DNA of 21,698 nt from positions 1 to 21,698 of the forward strand of contig JAAWIL010000012.1 in NCBI GenBank assembly GCA_022796315.1. Reading direction: 5' to 3'. This stretch comes from Oscillibacter sp. Its GTDB lineage: Bacteria > Bacillota > Clostridia > Oscillospirales > Oscillospiraceae. Each line of letters opens with the position of its first letter. The stretch's first letter is position 1. The translations under genes were made by a program, and so were the position numbers. Positions 1 to 7,461 of the stretch are shown here, piece after piece. Below the pieces are notes generated by a model. That model searched no databases. It was given only the letters and a program-made list of their open reading frames with translations, and had not been told where the DNA came from.

Positions 1-92
1 CAGGCATCCTGACGGATGGCAAGGATTTTTAACGCAGTCAGGGCGGAAAATACGCCGCCAAGACATGCGCGGGGAGATTTTAAACAGGCTCT
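1..92 (+). repeat. Left copy of a 92-bp inverted terminal repeat of the window
   Basis: The first 92 bases are the reverse complement of the last 92 bases, with one mismatch (A at position 48 against T). The match runs to the very first base of the window and stops at 92, about 18 bases before the GTG of the AraC gene. The copy contains a small stem (CATCC-TGAC-GGATG, 5-17) and a GGCGG...CCGCC stem (42-58). An open frame from 16 reads through it as a short basic peptide, but I do not believe this is a gene. Because the match is nearly perfect and reaches both window ends, it is most simply a dispersed repeat at which an assembly broke. Confidence 0.9.
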
Positions 93-110
93 AAGAGAGG
101 AGGCGGAACC

Positions 111-1013
111 GTGCGAAACGATGTCTCGGTTCACCGGGTGGTGAAGACCAGCAAGGGCAGGGGGCAGTATATCGAGTCTCACTGCCATGCCTTTTTCCAC
201 TACATCTACTCCCTGGGCGGCCACACCCGGGTCCGGGTGGGGGAAGAGGAGTTTCAGACGGCGGAGGGGAGCCTGGTGCTGGTGCCGCCGGAGACGGAGC
301 ACGCCATTGTCAGCCAGGACACCTCCCGCTGCCTGGATTTGAAATTCTCCTGCGGCGAGCCCCTGCGGACCCGGATCTGCGGTTTGCCCCGTCTGATCCC
401 GCAGCTGGGGGAGCGGGAGAGCGGGATTCTCCGCAGTGTGTTTGAAGAGGCGGTGGGCCAGGAGGCGGACTATGATGAGATCATCAACATCCGCCTCTAT
501 GAGCTGCTGCTGTTGCTGCTACGGAGGCAGCGGGGCGGCGCGGACCGGAGCTGGCAGAGCAGCGCCCTGGTGAGCGTGCCCTCGGACAGCCGGATTCGCC
601 AGGCGCTGGAGCTGATTGAGCGGCGGCTGGACCAGCCCCTGCGGGTGTCTGATGTGGCGGAGGCCTGTGGTTATCACCGGAACTACTTCCGGAGCGTCTT
701 CAAGGAGCACATGGGGATCACCCCCAGCGGCTATATCAATCTCCGCCGGATTTCCCGGGCGAAGGAGCTGATGATGTACTCGGAGCTGAACATCTCCCAG
801 ATTTCTCAACAGCTGGGCTTCCAGAGCATCCACTACTTCAGCCGCCTGTTCAAAAAGACGGCGGGGTGCAGCCCCAGCGCGTATTTGGCGCGGGTGAAGG
901 AGGACCGGCCCATCAATGTGCTGCGCAATGAGAACACGCCGCCGGGGGAGTTTGAGCTTCCCCTTCAGAGCGGGGCGGCGCCGGAGACGGAGCTCCCCCC
1001 GCGCAGGGAGTAG
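111..1013 (+). CDS. AraC-family transcriptional regulator (cupin sensor plus AraC HTH)
   Basis: This is a one-component transcription factor of 300 residues, the usual AraC-family length. Residues 1 to about 110 form a cupin-like sensor domain with a His-rich first strand (ESHCHAFFHY) and a VPPETEH turn, which suggests a small-molecule, probably sugar, ligand. Residues about 162-260 carry the double helix-turn-helix: RVSDVAEACGYHRNYFRSVFK, then NISQISQQLGFQSIHYFSRLFKK. The last 40 residues are a Pro/Glu-rich tail that is probably disordered. The start is GTG at 111, with a GGAGG ribosome site around 98-103. The next regulator follows 61 bases downstream and a beta-galactosidase lies convergent beyond it, so lactose or galactoside control is plausible but not shown. 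No promoter is visible upstream because the terminal repeat occupies that space. Confidence 0.9.
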   Translation: MRNDVSVHRVVKTSKGRGQYIESHCHAFFHYIYSLGGHTRVRVGEEEFQTAEGSLVLVPPETEHAIVSQDTSRCLDLKFSCGEPLRTRICGLPRLIPQLGERESGILRSVFEEAVGQEADYDEIINIRLYELLLLLLRRQRGGADRSWQSSALVSVPSDSRIRQALELIERRLDQPLRVSDVAEACGYHRNYFRSVFKEHMGITPSGYINLRRISRAKELMMYSELNISQISQQLGFQSIHYFSRLFKKTAGCSPSAYLARVKEDRPINVLRNENTPPGEFELPLQSGAAPETELPPRRE

Positions 1014-1042
1014 TTGCGTTATCGCCGGGGCTTTGATACAAT
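1014..1042 (+). promoter_or_regulatory. Candidate sigma-A promoter for the PrpR-type regulator
   Basis: A TTGCGT box (1014-1019) is followed after exactly 17 bases by TACAAT (1037-1042, 5 of 6 to consensus). The -35 box matches only at TTG. It sits directly after the AraC stop codon and would give a leader of about 25 bases before the AGGAGG site at 1060. If real, the second regulator can be expressed independently of the first. Confidence 0.4.
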
Positions 1043-1074
1043 GGAATCACCTGATTGTAAAGGAGGAGTCCCGG

Positions 1075-2862
1075 ATGGACGAGCCCCGCATCCGCATTCT
1101 GGGCATTGCGCCCTACGAGGGCATGAAGACGATGATGGCCAGCCTGGGGGAGGAGTATCCTCAGGTGGATCTGACGCTGTTCGTGGGCGACCGGGAGCAG
1201 GGCCTGGAGATTGCGAAGACCAATTTTCACGGCAACTATGACGTGGTAATCTCCCGGGGCGGCACGGCCTCCATGCTGCGGCAGGACCTGTCCATCCCCG
1301 TGGTGGAGATCGAGATCTCCATGTACGACATCCTCTGCGCGCTGAAGCTGGCCGGCGGCCCGCCGGGGCGGATTGCCATGGTGGCCGCCTCCAGCTTCGC
1401 CGCCAGCGCCCAGCGCCTGTGTGAGGTGATGGGCTATGATCTGGACATCTACCCCTACGCCTCCCATGAGGACATCGAGCGGATTCTGCTGGAGGCCCGG
1501 CAGGTGGAGTACCAGGCCTTCCTCTGCGACATGGTGGCCAACACCATTGCCAACCGGCTGGGCATAAGCTCCTTCCTCATCACCTCCTCCCTGGAGAGCG
1601 TCCGCAAGGCCTTTGACCAGGCGCTGTTCCTCTGCCGCAGCCAGCAGCGCCTGCGGGACGAGAATCAGTTTTTCCGCCAGCTGCTCCACGGGCAGCTGAG
1701 CCAGACCCTGGTCTTTGACCAGAACGGGGCTCTGTTCTTCTCCTCGGAGGACAACGCCTCGCCGGAGCTGGTGGCCCTGCTGCGCCGGGAGCTGCCGGAG
1801 TCCCGGGCGGAGCTGGAACGGCGGGTGATCCGGAACCTGGGCGGGATGATCTACTCCATCCGTACCCGGCAGATCAACTCTGGCAGCCTCTCCTACACGG
1901 CTTTTTTCGCGGACGTCCGGAGATCCCCCCTGGCGCCCAACCAGGCGGGCATCCGGTTTTCCTCCCGGCCGGAGGCGGAGTCCGCCTTCTATGACAGTAT
2001 TTTCAGCTTTGCCGGGACCATCGGTGAGTTCCAGGACGAGATCGCCCGGATCAACCAGAGCACGGCGCCGGTGATCGTCACCGGAGAGGACGGCACGGGG
2101 AAGGAGACCATTGTCAGCGTGCTGTATATGCGCTCCCTGCTGAAAAACAACCCCCTGGTCTCCATCAACTGCAGCCTGCTGAACGAAAAGAGCTGGGCCT
2201 TTTTGATGGAGCACCACAACTCCCCCCTGGCGGACGGGGGCAACACGCTGTACTTCGCCAGCATTGACGTGCTCTCCACGGAGCGGCAGCGGCAGCTGCT
2301 GGCGGCGCTGTCGGAGATGGAGATCTGCCGCCGCAACCGGGTGATCTTCTCCTGCGTCTGCCAGTCCAGCGAGTACGTCTCCCCGGTGGGTTCTCTCTTC
2401 ATAGACAAGCTCTGCTGCCTGTCCCTGCACATGCCGCCGCTGCGGCAGATGGCGGAGCGGATTCCAACCCTGGTAAACCTCTCCCTGAGCTATCTGAACG
2501 CGGACCTGCCCCGGCGGATTGTGGGGGTGGAGCCGGAGGCCATGGCGCTGTTACAGGAATTCCGCTGGCCCCACAACTACACCCAGTTCCGCCGGGTGCT
2601 GGGGGAGCTGGCGGTGACGGCGCCGGGCCAGATCATCACGGCGGAGGATGTACGGCAGCTGCTGCGGAAGGAGCGTCACGTGGGGGTGTTCTCCCCCCAC
2701 GCGGAAAACGCCTCCGTTCCCCTGGACCTGAACCGGACCCTGGACCAGATCAGCCAGGACGTGGCCCGGCGGGTGCTGGAGGAGACCGGCGGCAATCAGA
2801 CCGCCGCCGCCAAGCGTCTGGGCATCAGCCGCACGACCCTCTGGAGACTCCTCCAAAAATAG
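1075..2862 (+). CDS. PrpR-N-domain regulator with degenerate AAA+ core and Fis-type HTH
   Basis: The 595-residue protein has the three-part build of sigma-54 activators of the PrpR type. Residues 2 to about 185 match the PrpR N-terminal sensor fold, with a conserved DVVISRGGTA stretch and an FLITSSLESVRKAF ending. The AAA+ part starts near residue 330 with a Walker A-like GEDGTGKE. The GAFTGA loop needed to contact sigma-54 is absent: after INCSLLNEK the sequence goes almost directly to the GGNTLYFASID strand. That strand also lacks the Walker B Asp-Glu pair. Residues 550-594 are a Fis-type HTH (GGNQTAAAKRLGISRTTLWRLL). It probably binds DNA but is unlikely to act as a normal sigma-54 ATPase. 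The ATG at 1075 is chosen because AGGAGGA precedes it at good spacing; an in-frame upstream start at 916 would overlap the AraC gene and adds Arg-rich non-homologous sequence. Confidence 0.87.
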   Translation: MDEPRIRILGIAPYEGMKTMMASLGEEYPQVDLTLFVGDREQGLEIAKTNFHGNYDVVISRGGTASMLRQDLSIPVVEIEISMYDILCALKLAGGPPGRIAMVAASSFAASAQRLCEVMGYDLDIYPYASHEDIERILLEARQVEYQAFLCDMVANTIANRLGISSFLITSSLESVRKAFDQALFLCRSQQRLRDENQFFRQLLHGQLSQTLVFDQNGALFFSSEDNASPELVALLRRELPESRAELERRVIRNLGGMIYSIRTRQINSGSLSYTAFFADVRRSPLAPNQAGIRFSSRPEAESAFYDSIFSFAGTIGEFQDEIARINQSTAPVIVTGEDGTGKETIVSVLYMRSLLKNNPLVSINCSLLNEKSWAFLMEHHNSPLADGGNTLYFASIDVLSTERQRQLLAALSEMEICRRNRVIFSCVCQSSEYVSPVGSLFIDKLCCLSLHMPPLRQMAERIPTLVNLSLSYLNADLPRRIVGVEPEAMALLQEFRWPHNYTQFRRVLGELAVTAPGQIITAEDVRQLLRKERHVGVFSPHAENASVPLDLNRTLDQISQDVARRVLEETGGNQTAAAKRLGISRTTLWRLLQK

Positions 2863-2886
2863 AACGGCTGGGCCGTGAAAAAGAAG

Positions 2887-2933
2887 AGCCAAGCGGCGTT
2901 CGTCAGTACAGCGAACACCGCTTGGCTGATTTT
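2887..2933. terminator. Bidirectional hairpin terminator between convergent genes
   Basis: A perfect 10-bp stem (AGCCAAGCGG, 2887-2896, with 2918-2927) contains an inner GTTCG/CGAAC pairing. On the plus strand it is followed by GATTTT (2928-2933). On the minus strand the base of the stem is followed by a pyrimidine run (complement of 2876-2886, CTTCTTTTTC). It lies between the stop of the PrpR-type gene and the stop of the beta-galactosidase gene, where a shared terminator is expected. Confidence 0.75.
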
Positions 2934-2968
2934 GGAGCGGAAGCCCTTGGAGACGGCGCGAGGTCCCG

Positions 2969-5737
2969 TCACAGGCGGAACCGGAAGGAGAAGACGTGAT
3001 CCTCCGCCCCGCTGACCCGGAAGGGCTCCTCCACATCGCTGCCCCAGCTGTCGATCCCGCCTACGCCCCGCATGGCGCCGCAGAGGGTTACCACCGTGCG
3101 GACAGGCTGGGGCAGTTCCTCCAAATGGGCGGCCTGCTCCAGCTGCTGGGGCGTACAGGGGATGGCGGAGAAGGCGAAGGGGGAGTCCACCCGCTCCAGC
3201 GTCAGGCTGCTCCCGTCCGGCGCCCGCAGAAGGACCGCCTGGGTATCCACATGACAGCCGCATTCCTGGGGAACCAGGTAGGGCGGGATATGGGGCCGCT
3301 CCCGGTGCCAGCCGAAGACGCCGCCCCGCTTCCGGTCGGGGTAGGTCTCGCCGGAGAGGCCCAGCCACTCCACCCGCTCCGCCGGCTCCGGGGTGGCAAA
3401 GCGCAGGCCCAGCAGAGGGAGCCCGGGCCGGTCTGGACCGCCGTGGTAGTGGGTGGTCACGGTCACACTGCCGGTATCCTCCGCCGTGTAGGTCACATCG
3501 GTTTTCAGTCCGGGCAGGGCGGGGGCGGTGTACGTGAAGCGAATGGCCGCCCGGGCTTCCTGCTCCTCCAGGATCTGGATGTGCTCACACCGCTGCCAGC
3601 TGTCCGCCGCCGCCCAGATGGAGCTGTTCCGGGCGAAGCCGTTGCCCAGGTCATTCTCCGTAGGGGCCCGCCAGTAGGCAGGGCGGGGGGCCCGCCAAAG
3701 CCACTGGTGTCCGCCGCTGACCAGGGACACCGGCCCGCCCTCCGGGTAGGAGAACAGGATCTCAAAATCCTCTCCCCGCACCCCCAGGGCCCCGTCCCCG
3801 TGGGTGATTCGGAGGGGAGATTTTTTCGCTTTGAACACTGGCAGGGCTAGGGCGCTTTTCGCCCGCTCATTGGCCCTGTCGTGGGCCGCCCGCTTCTCCG
3901 GGGAGGCGTACCAGTACCGCACCTCCTGCATGGCGGGCTTTTCGGCGCCATCGGCGCAGAGGAGCCCGTTGCCGCTGAAGGCGTAGTCGGTCTGCCGCTC
4001 CCCGAAGTCCCCGCCGTAGCCCAGCACCCGGCGGCCGTGTACATCCGTGCGCCACAGGGCCTGGTCCATGTAATCCCAGAGAAAGCCCCCCTGATACTGG
4101 GGAAATTCCTCCCCAAGACGGATGTAGCGCTCCATGCCCCCCAGGGAGTTTCCCATGTTGTGCATGTACTCGCACAGGAGGAAGGGCTTCTTCGGCGCGC
4201 GTTCCAGATACTCCCGGATTTCCCAGGGCGGGGCGTACATCCGGCTCTCCACGTCGGAGACGCGGTCAAATTCCCGGCAGTGGAACACCCCCTCGTAGTG
4301 GACCAGCCGGCTGGGATCGTTTTCCCGGAAGAATTCCGCCATGGCCAGGATGTCCTCCCCGGCGTAGGACTCGTTGCCGCAGGACCAGAAGAGGATGGAC
4401 ACATGATTTTTGTCCCGCTCGAACATGGACCGGGCCCGGTCCACCACGCACTCCCGCCACTGGGGCAGGCTGCCCGGCACGTTCCAGCTGGGTTCCACCT
4501 GCCCCAGCTTCTGCCAGGAGCCGTGGCTCTCCAGGTTGGCCTCGTCCATTACATAGATGCCGTTTTGGTCACAGAGATGATACCAGGGGGTCTGGTTGGG
4601 GTAGTGGCAGGTGCGGACGGCGTTGATGCGGTTCCGCCGGAAGGTCTCCATGGCCCGGGCCATGTCCTCCGGGCCGATGGCCCGCCCGGTGTCCGGGTTC
4701 CACTCGTGGCGGTTGACGCCGTTGAGGACGAGCCGCTTCCCGTTGAGGAGCATGATGCCCTCCTTCAGGGCGAACCGGCGGAAGCCAATGTTGTAGGGGA
4801 CCGCCTCGCATACCGTTCCGTCCGTCCCGCAAAGGGTCAGCGTCACCCGGTACAGCTCCGGGCGGGCATGGTCCCAGGGGCGGACGTTTTCAAAGCGGAA
4901 AGACTGGCTGCGCAGGTAGTTCCCCTCCGGGACCAGCTCCAGCGCGCCGTCGAAGAGGGCGCCCTGGGTCGGATGGGTGATACGGGCGCGGACCGTGCCC
5001 TCCCCCTCCAGCAGCAGGCGGACAGACAGCGTCCCGGTAACGTTGTCCTCCTCCAGCCCGGCCTGGAGCCACAGGTCGGTCAGGTGTACCGCCGGTTTGG
5101 CGTAGAGGTACACGGAGCGGAAGATGCCGCTGAAGCGGAAGAAGTCCTGGTCCTCGATCCAGGCGGCGCTGGAGCGCTTGTAAACCTCCACGCAAAGCCG
5201 GTTGCCGGTCTCCCGGAGGTAGGGGGTCAGATCGAAGTCGGAGGGGGTGAAGCTGTCCTCGGCGTAGCCCACAAACTGGCCGTTGAGCCAGAGATAGAAG
5301 GCCTGTTCCACCCCCTGGAAGCTGACGCAGACCGTCTTTCCCAGCAGGCCGGGGGCCAGGTCGAAGGTCCGGATATAGCTGCCCACCGGGCAGTCCTCCC
5401 AGTCGATCTCCGGCGGGCGGAGCTCCGCGTGGCCGTCCCAGGGGTAGAGGGTGTTGATGTATTGTATCTGTCCGTAGCCCTGGAGCTCCATGTGGCCCGG
5501 GACGAGAATGGTCCCAAAAGCGGAGCTGTCGAAGTCCTCCCGCCAGAAGTCCGCGGGGCGGAGGGCGGGCTTGGGGCTCCAGGCAAAGCGCCACCGCCCG
5601 TCCAGGGACTGGCGCAGGGAGGACGCGCCCTGTTCCAGCTCTTCCGCGGAGGCGTAGCACACGTGGTCGGAGTGAGGGTCCAGACGGTTCACCTGGAATA
5701 CGGTGGGGTCGGTCAACCAGTCAAGGGCTGCCTGCAT
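2969..5737 (-). CDS. lacZ: Beta-galactosidase, glycoside hydrolase family 2
   Basis: This is a cytoplasmic GH2 retaining beta-galactosidase that hydrolyses lactose and related beta-galactosides. The 922 residues are shorter than E. coli LacZ (1023). In order there are a sugar-binding jelly roll (about 20-215), an Ig-like domain (220-320), the TIM barrel (325-600) and the C-terminal beta-galactosidase domains (about 660-922). The GH2 signature region NAVRTCHYPNQTPWYHLCD lies at 372-390. The acid/base is Glu456 in SCGNES and the nucleophile is Glu523 in LLCEYMHNMGNS. No signal peptide is seen. The ATG at 5737 follows an AAAGGAGA site at good distance. There is no lactose permease next to it. 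The two regulators at 111-2862 converge on it and could control it, which is inference. Confidence 0.95.
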   Translation of the reverse strand: MQAALDWLTDPTVFQVNRLDPHSDHVCYASAEELEQGASSLRQSLDGRWRFAWSPKPALRPADFWREDFDSSAFGTILVPGHMELQGYGQIQYINTLYPWDGHAELRPPEIDWEDCPVGSYIRTFDLAPGLLGKTVCVSFQGVEQAFYLWLNGQFVGYAEDSFTPSDFDLTPYLRETGNRLCVEVYKRSSAAWIEDQDFFRFSGIFRSVYLYAKPAVHLTDLWLQAGLEEDNVTGTLSVRLLLEGEGTVRARITHPTQGALFDGALELVPEGNYLRSQSFRFENVRPWDHARPELYRVTLTLCGTDGTVCEAVPYNIGFRRFALKEGIMLLNGKRLVLNGVNRHEWNPDTGRAIGPEDMARAMETFRRNRINAVRTCHYPNQTPWYHLCDQNGIYVMDEANLESHGSWQKLGQVEPSWNVPGSLPQWRECVVDRARSMFERDKNHVSILFWSCGNESYAGEDILAMAEFFRENDPSRLVHYEGVFHCREFDRVSDVESRMYAPPWEIREYLERAPKKPFLLCEYMHNMGNSLGGMERYIRLGEEFPQYQGGFLWDYMDQALWRTDVHGRRVLGYGGDFGERQTDYAFSGNGLLCADGAEKPAMQEVRYWYASPEKRAAHDRANERAKSALALPVFKAKKSPLRITHGDGALGVRGEDFEILFSYPEGGPVSLVSGGHQWLWRAPRPAYWRAPTENDLGNGFARNSSIWAAADSWQRCEHIQILEEQEARAAIRFTYTAPALPGLKTDVTYTAEDTGSVTVTTHYHGGPDRPGLPLLGLRFATPEPAERVEWLGLSGETYPDRKRGGVFGWHRERPHIPPYLVPQECGCHVDTQAVLLRAPDGSSLTLERVDSPFAFSAIPCTPQQLEQAAHLEELPQPVRTVVTLCGAMRGVGGIDSWGSDVEEPFRVSGAEDHVFSFRFRL

Positions 5738-5790
5738 AGTGGAATCTCCTTTGTATGAATTTAGTCAGCTGCGTTATAGTCACCACAGCT

Positions 5791-5857
5791 GAAAAGAAGC
5801 AAATGCTTCTTTTCACCCCTGCGGCGCAAATGCGCCGCAGAGGCCGCGAAGCGGCCT
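5791..5857. repeat. Three back-to-back perfect stem-loops in the lacZ leader
   Basis: Three hairpins stand shoulder to shoulder. The first is 5791-5814 (10-bp stem GAAAAGAAGC, loop AAAT). The second is 5819-5840 (9-bp stem CTGCGGCGC, loop AAAT). The third is 5841-5857 (7-bp stem AGGCCGC, loop GAA). All stems are perfect. They lie 54 bases upstream of the lacZ start and would be transcribed in its leader if the promoter near 5952-5979 is used. They look like a palindromic repeat block rather than a simple terminator, since no T-run follows on either strand. Confidence 0.8.
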
Positions 5858-5884
5858 GAGGCAGACTTCATGGACAAAACACAG

Positions 5885-5944
5885 CCCATTTTAATGGGGC
5901 TGGCGGACTTTGCCCGCCTGGAAAATCGAGTACCGGTTTTCCAG
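5885..5944. other. Further inverted repeats upstream of the lacZ hairpin block
   Basis: Three more stems continue the structured spacer: CCCATT-TT-AATGGG (5885-5898 region), GGCGG...CCGCC just after it, and CTGGAAAA...TTTTCCAG (5918-5925 with 5937-5944, 8 bp perfect). No convincing gene is present between 5738 and 6182; open frames there are short, low in family signal and overlap these palindromes. Confidence 0.6.
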
Positions 5945-5951
5945 TGTTTTG

Positions 5952-5979
5952 ACTATACTATATCACAAAAGCGTGAAAA
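5952..5979 (-). promoter_or_regulatory. Weak candidate promoter for lacZ
   Basis: On the minus strand TTTTCA (complement of 5974-5979, 4 of 6) is followed after 16 bases by TATAGT (complement of 5952-5957, 5 of 6). It sits between the terminator of the upstream cluster (6074-6112) and the hairpin-rich leader, so the position fits a separate lacZ transcription unit with a leader of roughly 210 bases. A nearer TATAAC at about 5774-5779 has no good -35 box. Confidence 0.3.
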
Positions 5980-6073
5980 GAGAAAGGGGAAAGCCGGGAA
6001 TCGGAATGCCGGATTGCGCATATTGCGGTGGCTTTGGCGGGCCCGGCAGGGGGCGGCGCTCTTTCCGGCCCGT

Positions 6074-6112
6074 AAAAAACGGCCGCACCTGCCCGTTTGG
6101 GAGGCGCGGCCG
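6074..6112 (-). terminator. Rho-independent terminator of the sugar-phosphate cluster
   Basis: Read on the minus strand, a CGGCCGC...GCGGCCG stem (6106-6112 with 6080-6086) has an inner CCT/CCC against GGG/AGG extension and is followed directly by six T (complement of 6074-6079). It lies 70 bases after the stop of the kinase gene, the last gene of the minus-strand cluster, and marks the end of that unit. Confidence 0.85.
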
Positions 6113-6182
6113 GAGCGATGAGTTCCGCCCGTTCCGTTCAGAAGGGATATTTGCCTGCGGGGATGGGGGATGCGGGGTGGCC

Positions 6183-6794
6183 TCACAGGCTGCCGTCCGC
6201 CAGCAGGCGGTCCAGCTGGGAGAAAATCTGTCCATAGTCAAGGGCCTGGATCGAGGTGACATCCACGGAGAGCGTGTGCCCCAGACGGATGTCATAGTCC
6301 TTCTCTTTGCAGAAGGACACGAACTGCTCATAGCTCATGGAGGGAACAGGGGCCGCCGCTTCCGGAGCGGCGCCGGGCCGGTAGGCGTTCAGGAGGTGCC
6401 CGGGGTGCCGGGCGGCGCTGCGGTCCCTGCGGAGGCCTCGCTCATAGAGGACGTGCATGTCGCCGGTGAGCAGAATCGTCACGGCGGCGTAGCGGTGCCG
6501 CAGCAAAAGAGCCTCCAGGTCTGCCCGGTGCTTGCGGCAGAAGGGATATTCGATCAGCAGGGCCTCGCCGGTGTCCATGCGCCGGTCCAGGCGGGCGTAG
6601 AACTCCTGAAGGCTCCAGCGGTTCAGCTGTTCTTTCTCTGCGGCGCTGCGGAACCCGTAGCGGTCAAAGAACTCCTCCTTCACCGCGTCGTAGGAGACCA
6701 GTGACAGCGCCGGATAGTGGGCGCAGAGCTTGGAGGAGAAGCTGGTTTTCCCGCTGCCGGGACAGCCTGTGACAATCAGTAGGATGTTTTTCAT
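6183..6794 (-). CDS. P-loop kinase of the AAA_33 / zeta-toxin-like type
   Basis: This 203-residue soluble protein has Walker A GCPGSGKTS (10-18), an SYDAVKEEFFD segment where kinases of this group carry the catalytic Asp, a hydrophobic strand ending LIEYPF, and a lid with RRDRSAARHPGH whose arginines should grip phosphate. These mark a small-molecule kinase of the broad AAA_33 family; the substrate cannot be read from sequence. The ATG at 6794 is preferred because an AAGGA site precedes it and the P-loop starts at once; an upstream in-frame ATG at 6824 adds ten non-family residues. It is the last gene of the cluster, 78 bases after the phosphosugar isomerase and just before a strong terminator. 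By context it may add a second phosphate to an imported sugar phosphate (inference). A zeta-type toxin is less likely because no antitoxin gene is adjacent. Confidence 0.75.
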   Translation of the reverse strand: MKNILLIVTGCPGSGKTSFSSKLCAHYPALSLVSYDAVKEEFFDRYGFRSAAEKEQLNRWSLQEFYARLDRRMDTGEALLIEYPFCRKHRADLEALLLRHRYAAVTILLTGDMHVLYERGLRRDRSAARHPGHLLNAYRPGAAPEAAAPVPSMSYEQFVSFCKEKDYDIRLGHTLSVDVTSIQALDYGQIFSQLDRLLADGSL

Positions 6795-6872
6795 GCGCGC
6801 TTCCTTTTTGCCCCCGGCGTCCATCCGGCGGGGGTCCAGTGTCTCCGGGAATCCAGGGCTTTCACCCCTGCG

Positions 6873-7451
6873 TCAGGCGCCGAAGAGAGCTTGCTCAATG
6901 CAGTCGCAGAGGATGTGCCCCATCATGATGTGGCACTCCTGTACCCGGGGCGTGTCGCGGCTTGGCACCAGCAGGGGATAGTCTGCCGGCGCCAGACAGG
7001 CCCCGCCGTCGCCGCCCAGAAAGCCCACGGTGGCGATCCCGGCGGAGCGGGCGGCCTCCATGGCCAGAAGGATATTCTCCGAGCGGCCGGTGGAGCTGAA
7101 GGCCCAGAGGATGTCCCCCGGCCGTCCCAGAGCCTCCACCTGGCGCTGAAAAATCAGGCGGTATTCATAGTCGTTGCCGATGGAGGTCAGGATGGAGGCG
7201 TTGCAGTTCAGGGCCACCGCCGGAAGGGCCGGCCGGTCAAAGCGGAACCGGCTGACAAACTCCCCGGCCAGGTGCTGGGCGTCGGAGGCGCTGCCGCCGT
7301 TGCCGCACAGCAGGACCTTCCCGCCGTTTTTCAGCGCGCGGATGGTCGCCTCCGCCGTTTTTTGCAGGACCGACAGCAGCTCCGGGGACTCCAGAAGACG
7401 CTGCTTGGCCTGGATGCTGTCCTGAATGGAGGATTGGATGAGCTGTTCCAT
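6873..7451 (-). CDS. gmhA: SIS-domain phosphosugar isomerase, GmhA-like
   Basis: The 192-residue protein is the same length as E. coli GmhA, which converts sedoheptulose 7-phosphate to D-glycero-D-manno-heptose 7-phosphate. A phosphate-binding CGNGGSASDAQH (49-60) and SSTGRSEN (119-126) define the SIS fold. Glu64, Gln171 and His179 fall one residue off the catalytic Glu65, Gln172 and His180 that I recall for the E. coli enzyme. The start at 7451 has a GAGGAGG site and lies 10 bases after the ABC ATPase stop; a longer frame to 7586 only overlaps that gene. No other heptose-pathway gene (gmhB, hldE) is present. In this neighbourhood it may isomerise an imported sugar phosphate rather than feed cell-surface heptose synthesis. 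The fold assignment is firm; the substrate is not. Confidence 0.85.
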   Translation of the reverse strand: MEQLIQSSIQDSIQAKQRLLESPELLSVLQKTAEATIRALKNGGKVLLCGNGGSASDAQHLAGEFVSRFRFDRPALPAVALNCNASILTSIGNDYEYRLIFQRQVEALGRPGDILWAFSSTGRSENILLAMEAARSAGIATVGFLGGDGGACLAPADYPLLVPSRDTPRVQECHIMMGHILCDCIEQALFGA

Positions 7452-7461
7452 GATTGCCTCC

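Noticed and set aside
16..93. Short peptide gene inside the left repeat
   Set aside because: The frame exists only because the repeat is open; no ribosome site is visible, and the same frame occurs in the inverted copy at the other end, running antisense into tsaD.
3881..5758. Long plus-strand open frame of 625 codons opposite lacZ
   Set aside because: It is a GC-rich antisense shadow of the beta-galactosidase gene; its translation is Gly/Val/His-rich without family motifs, while lacZ shows complete GH2 motifs.
5870..6704. Open frames on both strands between lacZ and the kinase gene
   Set aside because: They cross hairpins, a terminator or the kinase coding sequence and show no recognisable protein features.
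6183..6794. Zeta-type toxin of a toxin-antitoxin pair
   Set aside because: The P-loop and lid fit the wider kinase family, but no small antitoxin gene is adjacent and the gene sits at the end of a metabolic operon.
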